Of a stretch of DNA of 64,000 bases, positions 20,953 through 32,280 are shown in pieces; positions within the stretch are counted from its first letter, which is position 1, and every line of letters begins with the position of its first letter. The notes under the pieces were generated by a model that did not search any database, was not told the DNA's origin, and saw only the letters and a program-made list of their open reading frames with translations. A program made the position numbers and the translations under genes. The stretch covers positions 67,232,590 through 67,296,589 of the forward strand of contig JAKTNV010000006.1 of assembly GCA_022747635.1 (NCBI GenBank), in the 5' to 3' direction. This DNA is from Hetaerina americana. Lineage: Eukaryota; Arthropoda; Insecta; Odonata; Calopterygidae.

Positions 20953-22196
20953 CAACGTAAAAATACATTTTGCTAAAATATTAGTTTGAAAATCCAAGCG
21001 ATTTTGGTTCATGGACGTAATATCAGCATCAGCGAAATGCGCTACGGTGTCTAAGTGCCAAATAATTCATTATGAATGCGAGATGAGTTGCTAGTAACAA
21101 GAAAGATAAATTACGGGTTAGCTAAGATAATGACAACATTCGATGCTACTTAAAATAAAAAAAAAGAAGAATTTGTTTCCCCTGGTGAAGTCGTTTGGAG
21201 TTATTCTGATTCTTTCGTGGAAAAAATGACATCTTAAATCTGTTTGTTCTTTTGCTTGATATCTTTAATGTTATTTACATGATCTCTACCATCTACTGTC
21301 TCGAAATGTTTACAACTCTTTGGCATGGAAACTAATTTACATTTTTCGGGTTACGCACTTTTCATTGGGAAAATGAAGCAACACCGTGCTATGATCAAAC
21401 TTTACCCTTATGGTGCTTCTTTACTTGAAATACAACGCTGACCTCGATATTGACCTTGAATACAAGACCTGATTATTGAGTAAACAATTATTATATCTGT
21501 CTTTCCATATATAAAGGTCTGGATTCTCCCGAAACTTGAAGCGACAAGATATTTCAGGGCATTTACTGTCATGGCTCGTGTCTGGTGGAGAACAACAAAA
21601 TTTTGTATTCTCTGCTCTCTGGAATTGATGTAAGGCTTTAAACTCAACTCTCAACACCGCGAGGGCGATGGCAAAGTTACCCAATGGGAAATTTTTAAGC
21701 TAAATGACAGACCTGATGGAAAATATGAGAAGAGTTGATGCCAAACGTGCTTCGGGAAAACACAAAATTCTTAATATAATAAATAGGTTGTATAAACATG
21801 CCCTTGAAATTACAAATAGGCTTATGCAGATGGTCGGATGCCACTACTATCTGTTAAACCTTTCATCAGTACTTACTACTCGTACACTTTTAATACACGT
21901 ATTGGCACCCATGCCAATAACTTGTGATATATTTATCTTAGATTGCCATTTGTGATGATAGCTGTTACTGGGACAGTGAGATTGGTTGTTCATAGTTTGG
22001 GGGTAAATGATCGAACGAGCTGTATGTAGGTATGTGACCAAGGATGCCGAAAATTGGATGCATACCATCGAAGGTAACCTAAATTCCCTGTTATTTTGCA
22101 TAAAGACCAGATTTAGTAAATTATTGATAAACAATTTTTCCTGCTATGAATTTTTAATCGCGATTGATCAGGACTGTCCTTCCAAAAGGCAAAAAA
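20953..22196. other. AT-rich spacer, nothing recognised
   Basis: Open frames at 21408-21684 and 21704-21955 have no motifs. Confidence 0.45.
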
Positions 22197-22292
22197 TGGC
22201 ATGCATAGCTTGCATCAAGGGATACAAAATTGGCATGCATAGCTTGCATCAAAGGATAAAAAATTGGCATGCATAGCTTGCATTAAGGGATT
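22197..22292. repeat. 34-bp minisatellite, about 2.8 copies
   Basis: The units start at 22197, 22231 and 22265. Each begins TGGCATGCATAGCTTGCAT and ends in an A-rich stretch (GGGATACAAAAT or AGGATAAAAAAT). There are two or three substitutions between units. The core contains the short palindrome GCATGC. Confidence 0.9.
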
Positions 22293-24490
22293 ACCGTATG
22301 TCCGATGACATATATTTTATATGCCATTGAGAACCTCCTTTGATGGATATTTCTGTGAATGATTCGACATTTAGGGTTATATTGCTCTATTTCTGGCTTA
22401 TTTATATCCCTGAGTTGCTAAAGTGAAATCAGAAGTATGCATAAATTCTCATGCTCAACAATCCTAAAAAGATAGAAATTCCGGTTTCTTTTAAAAGTAT
22501 TTTTGCATTGCCTGACATTCTTCACCTTTAGCATATCGTGCGGAGACCATTAAATTCACTTTGGTGCTTCACACTTAATGGAGAGTCGTGATCGGGATGT
22601 GTCTTATCTTCCGCAAGAGAAACGAGTGAGCGAACGCGCCTTATTTGTTAATTGACTTTAAAGCAAGAATGCGAAATCAGTGAGGGAAGGGTGAGTCGTG
22701 CAATGTGTGTCAATTGTGGTCACATGCGCGATTACTCTAGGAGAAGTAATTGATAAATGCCCACGTTCTCGTGGCCGATGTTTATGCCTCTTGATGAATC
22801 CATGACGATGAAGACGTTCAAGTACTTATTCCCTTAAGTTGTGCTTCGGCGCTTCTGTTTAACACACGCTCACTCGACGTGTTTTCATTCCAGGTGGTTT
22901 GTCCTGTACAAAGTTGACTTTTCAGTAGTTCCGGTCGTGCGTTCAAAGCTGAGTAACTGACGGTCTGCCCTTTGGGGTATGTCTATGTCTAGAATGAACG
23001 AAACTTTGCGTACTTGTGTGTTTTCGGCCGAGGAGTGGCTGGGGTCGACGAACCATTCGTATTATAAAGCGGGAAACGCTTCCTGCGACGGCATGTTCGG
23101 TGTGCCCTTTTTTGATGGATCGAAAGGAAGCATGAGACAAGGAAAGAAGAGAAACGGGGATGGAAAATGGTGCGTGCACTCATTGAATCCCAGCGCAGTT
23201 AATAACATGGAAAAGAAATATTGATTGTTTTTTTTTATTTTTCCCAATGGGTATCGCAGGGAGCACGGAGTCATTCGACTTTATTTCTTGACAGAATTTA
23301 ATTTTCAAGATAACTTCGCATTTGCCCACTAACACAGTGGAATGAAGTCGAAAGACGAAAATCAGGGACTTCGACTTGAATAGAACTTAGAGTTTCTTCG
23401 ACGAAAAATAGACTTTTAGAAGACTTTATCTTGATAAAATCGACAGCTTGTCTAGAAAATTAGAAGTATACTGATTAGAAAATGTATTCTGAAATAAATT
23501 ACCTCTCTGTCGGCTGTTATGAAGTAATTAAAAATTAAAATTTACCCTAATATGAAAACAATGCTTATTTCGTAGATTGGTAGAAACGGAAAGGTAAATT
23601 AGACAAAGTCGCCGGTAGATGTTATCATATCGTTTGGGCGCAGTTATTACAGGAGCACTTCCCTATACCAGTATTATTATTACTACTATGTTACTACGCA
23701 TTTTGTTTAACGGGATCTATTTTTGAGCCCATATTAACGGTATATTATGAAATTATTGCTAATTCTCAAATGAGTTCGCCAATTTTCCTAGTAATGGGAG
23801 GTACATGTTTGGCAAGGGTACATTTACCTTACCAGTTATATATTGTCATTAATTTAGTTTATACCCTTAAATATTCACTCCTTCCGTTGCACGATAGAGA
23901 GACGAACGTTATTCAGACGGTGGACTCAGAAAAAGTTTATGCTTGGTGCTAAAGATGAATGCCAATTAAATGGAAAGCATTTTGAGCAGGTACAAGTTGA
24001 TTCCTTGTTACTTGTAATAAAATATTGAATGAAGGTTTGTCATTTCCCATAGAGTGAGCAATCTAGCGTAGTTGGTGCTCCAAATTCTGAATGCTTGAGT
24101 AATGCCTTTCAGTCGTCGTATTTACTCATTCCCCAGCCTCTTAATACAAAAATTTGATTAAAATATGGCACATTTTTCAAAGATAACTTCTTCCAATTAT
24201 AGTTATTGGGCAATTTAAAACTTCAGGCAAAAAAGTCACAGAAAATTATCCACTCTTTTGCGGTACAGAATTGCCCTTTTTGTCCTCTGCCTATTGATAT
24301 CACATATGCGGGCGTCGAAAACGCCGTTATTCCCAGGTGTCTCAAATGCGAGTACGTCAATAGACCTTTGTATTTTTTAAAATTTGAAAACCCTTCCACA
24401 TCTACTTTATAACCTTAGATCCACCACAGGGGCATGTGGGGTATTAGATCACCAATAGTTTATATTATCATGTGATCAATCAGCACAGTC
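22293..24490. other. Spacer, nothing recognised
   Basis: Several mid-sized frames overlap at 22943-23274 on both strands; none carries a motif. At 24420-24455 the minus strand resembles the LINE tail weakly (ACCCCACATGCCCC...GTGGTGG), too weakly to call. Confidence 0.4.
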
Positions 24491-24499
24491 AACCTGGAG

Positions 24500-24720
24500 G
24501 TTGGCTTTCATAGGTGAGGGCGGAGGCCAGCCAGGTTTAAGGTATGTGAAACTCATGCGTGGTGTTCCTTCCTTTGTGCAAGTGTCTTGTATTCAGGTTC
24601 CTTCGAAGTTTCTTGAGCCCGAAAATTGAACCGCTTGGATTCTTGATGAGTTTGTCCATAGGAATCACCCGGGATACGAACCCAGGACCCTGCGGTCACT
24701 GGCTGGACCAGCCAAATATT
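24500..24720 (-). mobile_element. tRNA-derived SINE, minus strand (third family)
   Basis: On the minus strand a tRNA-like head carries a B box GGTTCGTATCCC (24671-24682), preceded by GGCTGGTCCAGCCAGTGACC and an A-box-like segment near 24720. The body runs toward 24500. There is no clear target duplication. The boundaries are approximate. Confidence 0.55.
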
Positions 24721-24739
24721 CTATCATAGAGGAATGTGT

Positions 24740-25460
24740 TCCTTTATTCTGTGGTTCTACCCTTTGGTCTACGCCGCCCGTAAGAGAGGACGGGGCAAGA
24801 GATATAGGGGGTGGTAGGTAGGGTAGGGAGCGGGAAGGGAAGGGATGAGGGGGGTTCCGGGAGGGAGATGTGATCCGTGACGACACTCGGCGAGTTCACA
24901 GTTTCGTGGAAGGAAGTGGAGAGTGACATGGCAGAGTTCGGAGTGGAAAGGTTTTTGGAGGGTCGAAGGGGGGGCAAGAGGGGCTGCCGCGCGTGTCTGT
25001 CCGCTCGGGGCCAGCCGGCGGGGTCCGGGGGCCTCGTGCGGACTTAACACCCCTTGGCGTGGAAGTTTCCAGTTTGTGGGGGACCGAGGGGTGTTGGACG
25101 AGAGGCCAGGACCCAGGATTTTGAAGGGACCGGGAAGCTGAGGAGTAGGGTGGAGGGAAAAGGAGTGGAGGAGGAAGTTTTCGGGGTGCTAGGGAGGACG
25201 TCGCAAAGGGATGGAGTTGTTTGAGGAGAAGGGAGTGTGAGCAGTGAGTGGGCCGTAATTGGTTTGGGCGGGGAGAGGCTGGGTAGATGGCTGAAGAGGT
25301 GTGTGCGGTGCGGCAAGGTTTAACGTCTAGCAAAGTAAAAAGGACCTAAGAGGATGGAGTAAGGGTGAAGTTGATGAAGTAAGTGCCGTGAGGCCCAGGA
25401 GGAGACGGGGTGGCGCCGCTCCGCTCACAAACTGGGGCAGGGTAATGGTGAGGCGGGTGA
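24740..25460. repeat. GC-rich low-complexity block E, purine-skewed
   Basis: G/A-rich on the plus strand, with a CpG-containing core near 24985-25040 (CCGCGCG, CCGGCGGGG). The minus strand shows overlapping Pro/Ser-rich frames up to 145 codons; these are compositional. It is the block most like a CpG island in this window, but no transcript evidence is visible. Confidence 0.6.
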
Positions 25461-27399
25461 CGTTTGGTTCATAATTCCATCAGCATCCTTCTTTAGACAT
25501 TAAACACTCAACCACAACGAGAAACGCGCTGTAATTAAATCTAGGGTCTTACTCACGATCATCAATCGACAATGGTCACTCATAATTGAATGGGTTCTAA
25601 ACAGTTCGCATAGAGAATATCGTCCATGCTGGTCACTTTGTTTGCTCATGGGCCTTCGCTTTCGTATCCTCTGTTATTTATTTTATGCAGAGCATCTGGA
25701 GTTTTTCTCTGCAATTCTATCCGTTCACTTTAACTTCTGTACTTTTCTCTGGCCAACTATCTTGTATCTTATTATGACCGATGGACCTTTTCATTGCATT
25801 CCGCATGCTTATATCTTGGTCAATCTTCGTAGGTGTCGGCGACACGTCATCCTGTCGGTCCATCGTTTCCACCGCCTGTCATTATTCTCTTACATGAGGT
25901 TTCAATTGCTTCCAATCATTTTTTTCTCCGCCGCAGAGGGGTAAATTCATGAACGTTTTGGGGAGTTGCTTCATTATTTCTAGAATTTTATTTCTCATTT
26001 TTTGATTTATCTGCTTATTTGGTTCTGTTTTACTAACTATCATATTCACCCATTTTTCGGAAATTCTGATTTTCAATTGCCCAAGCTTCTCTTCGTCTAG
26101 TTTTATGTTATAAAATTTTATAGTTTTGTTCCCAGCTAACCATCTGCTTTAGAGCAATATTATGTACATATACTTCCTACGACAAATATCATATCCCAAG
26201 GATATGCCACTTCCATGCCTCCTTTTCTTGAGGTTTCACCTTTTTTATACCTTCTCCAGCTTTCCAATAAAATACATTGTCATCAGTTAAGATACGAATC
26301 CCCCGTAAATACAAATGTTGGACAATAACGGGTAGGGAAAGCCCGAATTAGACTTGTAGGTTGGTAAATGATGTTAAGACTTTATTTAAGAAACAGCGAG
26401 ACTAACTAAAACCCACTCCACTTACATGCATATCAGGAGGTAATTGAATACAAAAATTCTGATGAATATGTCTTTTGATACTTCTTTTATCCGTAACGCA
26501 TACACGGTTATTGAAACACTAAAGCTAAATATCCGGGTACATTTGATGGCAAGACTTTAATAACAGCCAAGAATAAATATCCTTATGAAACTTATATCCC
26601 TATAAATAACCTTATGAAACAAACTAATCGTTCTCTATAGAAACAGATCAAGCCCCTGAGTATGAAAATTAGTCATGACTATCACAGATGGTATCAGAAC
26701 TTAACAAACATTTTAGTTTTATTTAATAAAAATAGGTATTAATAAGAATGTGTTCTGAATGCCCGTCATTGTCATGGAAGGGAAATTTATGATTATTTCA
26801 CCAAGAGATCGATTCTGACTTTTAGGCGGGCGAACACGATTCGCATTCGAAACTGGGCACCTTCCGGATTTGCGGAAAGGCATTCCCCGCCAGACCCGAG
26901 GAATATTTCAGGAAGATAGTTTGCATACTCTCGGCATTAATCGGTAACTCCAGTAATATTCCATATTTTGGAGCTTCAGAGAGATCCATATTGCTTCCTA
27001 GATTAATAATTTTACTAAAACTTTGTATAGACGTCTTTGTTTTAACTCTATCCTACTATTATAAAGCATATGTATATATATCTGCTCTGGTCTTGTGGCT
27101 TAATTCACGAAAAATAATCTTGTCAGGTAGATATATAAATATTAATTTCATCCAGCATTTATCCATCATTTATTCGGAAAAACGAAAGAGAGTGAATATA
27201 CCTCTAGGTCAGTAATACTAGTATTATCTTAGGTAGAGTGCATTATTTCCCACTGCCCGTAGGTTGCTAGCGAAACTATTAATTCCACTTCCGCGTCGTC
27301 CGTCTTCGACGGTCCGGTGGGTGTTACGTGGCTGTCTGTAGATTGGCGAAAGGGTTACAGGCGAAATGAAAGCATTAACAATTAATGTCGGATAAAACA
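25461..27399. other. AT-rich spacer with one unassigned minus-strand frame
   Basis: The minus-strand frame at 25882-26076 continues open upstream to about 26125 (DEEKLGQLKIRISEKW...LPKTFMNLPLCGGEKN). It is lysine- and glutamate-rich with ordinary composition and could be a relic of a mobile element or an exon. I cannot assign it. Nothing else is recognised. Confidence 0.3.
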
Positions 27400-28180
27400 T
27401 TAACAGCGCTGTCGAAAGGGAGAGAGAGAGAGAGAGAAAGGGACTCGGTGGAAATGGACGTTTGGGGGAGGGCGGACGGGTGAGTCGGAGAGGGAGGGAC
27501 ACAGAAGAGAGTGTTGGGGGGGTGTGGATTGTTCCTGGGATATTGAGTGCGATGAGTTGGGCGGGCGGTAAGGAGTGTGAAGTTCGGTGGAAGATGGACT
27601 AGATGCAGGCAGCGCCGCTTGCGGGTGAGGGGTAATTGGACCTAATTGTCGGAAGCGCTCACCTGCTCAGCCACTTCTATTCTAACGAGTCATTCCCAAA
27701 AGGCTCTTCTTCTCCGCCGCTTCCAACCCCTCCTCCTCATCCATTCTCCCCCCCCACCCACCGAAATTCTAGTCCCGTTCCACACGAACCGCTCTCTCGC
27801 ACACACACACACACACACACACACTTTTCGAGCGCCAATTTCCAAGCCTTCCAATTCAATCGTAACCGGGGGCACTCAACTTCCCTTCTCTCTCACACTC
27901 TCTCCATCTTCTCTCTCCCTCTATCTCTCTTTCTCCCTCTTCTCTTCCCACCTTTCAAACTTCCTTCTCCTCCTACCCAACCCAACCCGCCCACCCCTTC
28001 ATCATCTAACACCCACCTCCCTCCCTCACAGGGCATATGCTGCTCTCTCATGCTAATAAAGTGTTTGCGGCTTCGGTAAATTGGGCATTCTCTGCCGCTC
28101 CCTCCCCCCCCCACCAGCCTCTCTTCACAGCCCGCTCAAAATACGCGCAGCGGAGCGTCAAAAAAAAAAAATCTTACCCC
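27400..28180. repeat. GC-rich low-complexity block F with (GA)n and (CA)n
   Basis: It starts G/A-rich, with a GA run at 27421-27437. It becomes C/T-rich from 27690, with a CA run at about 27799-27824. The 136- and 147-codon frames are Ser/Pro/His-rich, overlap in two frames and have a mirror on the minus strand, so no gene is called. Confidence 0.6.
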
Positions 28181-31100
28181 TCTCTCCATCCCCTTGGGTT
28201 ACCGAAATGATATTGTTTGACAAGCTATTTGTTCGATGTATTGTTGTGGATGCTCGCGAAGGTTTTTATGAGCGCAGGATCTGGAGGAGGATAATGGAAA
28301 TGCGGAGAAGTGCGCAGCGTGAAGTTTGTGCGTGGGTCAATGTGCGGGGAAACTCGACAGCGTGTTGGTTCAATAAGATTGGAGTATAAGGCCGTGCGGG
28401 AAACTTTTGAGGGGGGCTCCATGGGATTCGAATTTGTGGTTCGAAGAGCGCAATGGGAGCTTAGTTTACGTGCTTTATTTGGATGCGGATAAATGCTGTC
28501 ATCTCAACCGCTCCCACAGCGATGATTTAATGATTTGAAAATCACACGAGTATACGTATTCGAGCGTTCAAATTAAGCGCGCTACTTGATGGCGGCATGG
28601 AACAGAGCTGTATAGGTTAGGGTATAACTCAGGGAGAAGTAATATTAGCCTTTCCAGTTCTAGAAGTTTATTAATTTCAATCCGTAGTAGTAGAAACGTT
28701 AGGTTCAGGTATATTATTTGAAAACTGGCACAAGAAATCGCTGTATAATTATAACTTTAGATGAAATTCTATCGGCTAACTTTTCTGTACAAGACAAAGG
28801 AAAACTTGTCGCAAGAAATGGAGGTAGGAGTGTAAAGGCAAACATTTCTCGCAACATTTCGTGTGATATAACTTCTCTCGTTCATGCATTAATAACCTAC
28901 TTCTTCATTTCTAAGTATACACGTACTTTCTCTCTGCCTACATGCCTAGGCTGAAAAGTCCTCTCTTCTTCCTTCATGTTCTCCACTGCATGTCACCCTC
29001 CCTTCTATCATGACTTAAAACAACCATTACATCTAACTTTTCCCAGCACCAACAATTACTTCGTTCAAACGGACTAATTGAATTTCATTATAATGTGTTT
29101 AAATCCGGATGAAATATTTTCTCGTTTCAAACCCCTGACATTAAACTCTGAGAGCAATTTCTTTCATCATAAGTAAATAGCTTTTCTTGGAATCCTGACT
29201 TTGGTCACGGTGTTTACAAAAGACTACCTGTAAAGGTGCCACGTGTTACATGACTTTAACTTGATTTATTCTTCTGATCGCATAATAATGCCGGCTTTTC
29301 ATTAAAAATTCAACGATATCTATATGCGCCTCCCAGGCTATTATTTAAAGATAAATTCTATTTCAGTTACTATTTACCTCATGCGCTTAAATCATAGAGT
29401 CAAAATGCTTAAAAAACAACAATGAGTTCCCATATGGCCAAGGTATAAAAGATAATATTTTGAAATGCCATTTGTATATAAGGATATTATGAAAAATTTA
29501 CTTTATTAACTTGCATAAATATTGTTTAATAAATTACAATTTTCCGCATTTTGTACAAGATTGTACCTGATGATGGTTCTGTGAACCGAGAAGCGTTGTA
29601 CGTTGCCAATAAACTTGTGGAAAAGTCCAAATTTGTTTTTCTCATAATGACAAACTTCCACTGCATCTCACCTGAATCTGTTGAATATATTGGGATTTCA
29701 GTTATTATTTCAGATTAATTGTACCATTAAAAATAGAAATTTGAAATTTGATTTCCATTCAACTCTGGAATAATTATATTATTTATATTTAATCTAATTT
29801 TGATATTACTACTTCTACTCGTTGCTCTCCTGAATTTTCTCCGTATTTCGGATTTTTTTCGGCCACTGAGCTTTACTCGTCGTCATTTTAATATCCTTAG
29901 AATGTAAATAATGGAGAGTTGAAATTTGAGATACTCTAGATGTATCGAAAGTGGAAAAAGACAAACTCTAATCTGACAAAAATAAAAACTGCCTCAATTC
30001 ACAGGGCGGCAGTTGACGCGTATCGAGTTCGGACATGATTCTTAATATTTCCGTTTTCATTTCGAATTGGGCATTGAATGCATTTAATATGCGCATTCTC
30101 CTTCCGCTTAAATTTCGTATATCATCTCTACCGAAAGGCATTCGAGAAGGTCACAAGTTCATCGGCAAGGATAGAGTTTTAAGTGCTTTGGAAGTGTGTT
30201 TCTTTAATTTGGTGACTTTAATTTTCTTTAATGCTCACCTTGTTGGTGTCTCGCATTTTAGCTTGTATTCTGCAATGGGAAATGAGAGGGAGAGGAATAA
30301 GAAGGGCTGTTGAACCGCAGTTCCCATGACTCGAATCAGGCTCTCTTAGAGTCTTTAGCAAGATAAAGCACTAAGACAAGATCAAGTTTGGAGTCACTGC
30401 TTTGTAACATTTACTGTAGCATTGGAATGATTATGGGTCTAATTTGACTTTCCAAAAGATAATACGCAAATAGTATAAATAAGTCTAATAAGGAATGAAG
30501 GGATTTTTATTCCTGTGCACGCAGTTCAAGGTAAAGAAATTTTAATGAGTTTCACAACCTTGGGAACGCATTTTCACCGACTTAAAATGCTAACAATCCA
30601 CTTTGAAGAAGTTTTAAATTGAAAAAAATCATTCATTATGGAATAATCTCAGCTGTATTTGATTAAATTTTAAGAATTAGATTCCATTTTGCATCAAAGG
30701 TGTAAATTTTCTTTGAATAAATGAAGTATGCTTTTGTGCGATGGTCTGAGGCCTTGTTATGAGAGTTAAATTATAATTTTCACGTTCCCTAAAAAATAAG
30801 TTGAATCTTGTAAGCAACATGAACTTTGTGGTAGACACTCGACGTCTTATAAAATATTTATGTGCTATTAGGAGCTGCTAATTACGGTTAATATTGACAG
30901 TGTCTTATGAAGTGTGACCATTTCTTGAAAACATCTTAAAAATTGTAACATATCTCTGTATCTTTCGGTTGCAGGACTTCGCTTCTCATTGACCATCCAG
31001 TATGCATGCATAGAGACAAAAATGATAAATCATAGAGATATTTTATCTATTTTGGAGAATTGTCTAAATATTTCATGTTCGCGGATGAAAACGATGATTA

Positions 31101-31523
31101 GTTTTGAGTGTCAGGCAAACATACACGTATTTATGTCAAATAATGCACAAAATCTGCATGGTTGTGATTGTATCGACGACCCAGCTAGTTTACAGCTTGG
31201 CGTTTCTGATATTTTCAACCCAGTAAATTTTATTGGAAAATGACGTGAGAGACCTTCAAGTCGCAAATTTCCTGCGGTTTTAGCATGTTTAACGAGTGTA
31301 TCGACGTCCATTGCTTCTGCTCCAAAACCAGGTATTTTGGTCATCTGTCCGTCGTGTATTTGCGGTCAACAATTGCGACCTCGTAGCCGAGGCTAGATAA
31401 CAATTTAGATAGTTTTATTTGGCATCGTGTAATAAGAATTTGTTGCTGAGTATTGCATGTATGAGTGAGTTTTCTTTAGTTGGCAGGAATGATTTGGCCT
31501 AGGAAGTGTTTACTATTGCGACA
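28181..31523. other. AT-rich spacer with a CTGATGA motif at 29567
   Basis: Nothing coding is recognised. A frame at 30989-31243 follows a good polypyrimidine-AG splice-acceptor-like site (TCTTTCGGTTGCAG at 30961-30974), but its protein has no motif and the opposite strand is also open. The CTGATGA-stem-GAGAAG motif at 29567-29593 is listed separately. Confidence 0.4.
29566..29593 (+). other. Hammerhead-like half motif (CTGATGA + stem)
   Basis: CTGATGA is followed by a perfect 5-bp stem GGTTC-TGT-GAACC, then GAGAAG where GAAA would be expected. About 15 bases later CCAATAAA gives a poly(A)-like signal. It resembles the decayed 3' end of a retroelement. The core is imperfect, so activity is unlikely. 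Confidence 0.3.
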
Positions 31524-31525
31524 TA

Positions 31526-32278
31526 CGAGGGTCATCCGGAAAGTAGTACCCGTTCGTGCCGCATGAAGTGCTGACGACGCGAGTAGCCGCTGGACGAGGT
31601 CAGATAGCTTCAGTGGCTTGTCTGCCTTCTCTGAGCCAAGTTGCGTGACGCTAGCATTGCCTGTGTTGTTTCTGTGATTGTTTACAATGTTTAAAAAAAT
31701 TGAGAACGCCGCCAGTTGTGAAGTGAGGGCAGTGATTAAATTCCTCAATGCAAGAAACGTTCGCCCATGTGATATTCATCGCCAATTAAAGGAGGTGTAT
31801 GGAGACAATGTAATGGACGAGTCGTCTGTTCGGCGGTGGTGTCGCAACTTCAACATGGGGAGGGGGAACACACACGACGATGAGCGTTCGGGGAGACCGT
31901 CTGTCATTACACACCAACTGGTGAGCTCAGTTGACGAATTCGTGAGGAACGATCGGCGCGTCACAATTGATGACATCTGTGAGCATTTTCCCAATGTTTC
32001 TCGAACAATTGTTCATGAAATTGTTAAACACCATCTGCATTATGCAAAAATTTGTGCAAGATGGGTCCCTCGCGTATCTCAATGAGCTGGCGGCGAAGGA
32101 CTATGCAGCAGGAATACGGAAACTTGTCACACGTTATGACAAATGCCTTAATTTGCTTGGAGATTATGTTGAGAAGTAGTTTAAAGTATCCTCTTTCAAA
32201 TAAAATTTTTTATGTTTGTTAATATTTACTTTTGTGTCTTTATTTCACGAACGGGTACTACTTTCCGGATGACCCTCG
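31526..32278 (+). mobile_element. Internally deleted mariner element, copy 2 (753 bp)
   Basis: Same structure as the element at 3757-4509 but in plus orientation. Its terminal inverted repeats are 31526-31558 and 32246-32278, with TA at 31524-31525 and 32279-32280. The N-terminal transposase frame is 31678-32085 and the C-terminal frame 31967-32179. Against copy 1 there are only a few substitutions, among them Asp to His after GRPSVIT and Gln to Arg in AAGIRKL. The internal deletion is the same in both, so the deletion came before their spread. They must have been moved by a transposase encoded elsewhere. Confidence 0.95.
31678..32179 (+). pseudogene. Deleted mariner transposase (second copy)
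   Basis: The N-terminal 135-residue frame carries the helix-turn-helix region and ends in KICARWVPR. It is joined out of frame to the C-terminal YDKCLNLLGDYVEK. The catalytic core is absent. The frames are free of other stops, which fits a young age and not selection on the protein. Confidence 0.9.
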
Positions 32279-32280
32279 TA

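Noticed and set aside
24420..24455. Possible fifth LINE 3'-tail copy
   Set aside because: Only the GTGG/CCAC core is similar; too diverged to call by eye.
30961..31243. Possible exon after a splice-acceptor-like TCTTTCGGTTGCAG
   Set aside because: No recognisable protein, both strands open, and no matching donor or neighbouring exon found.
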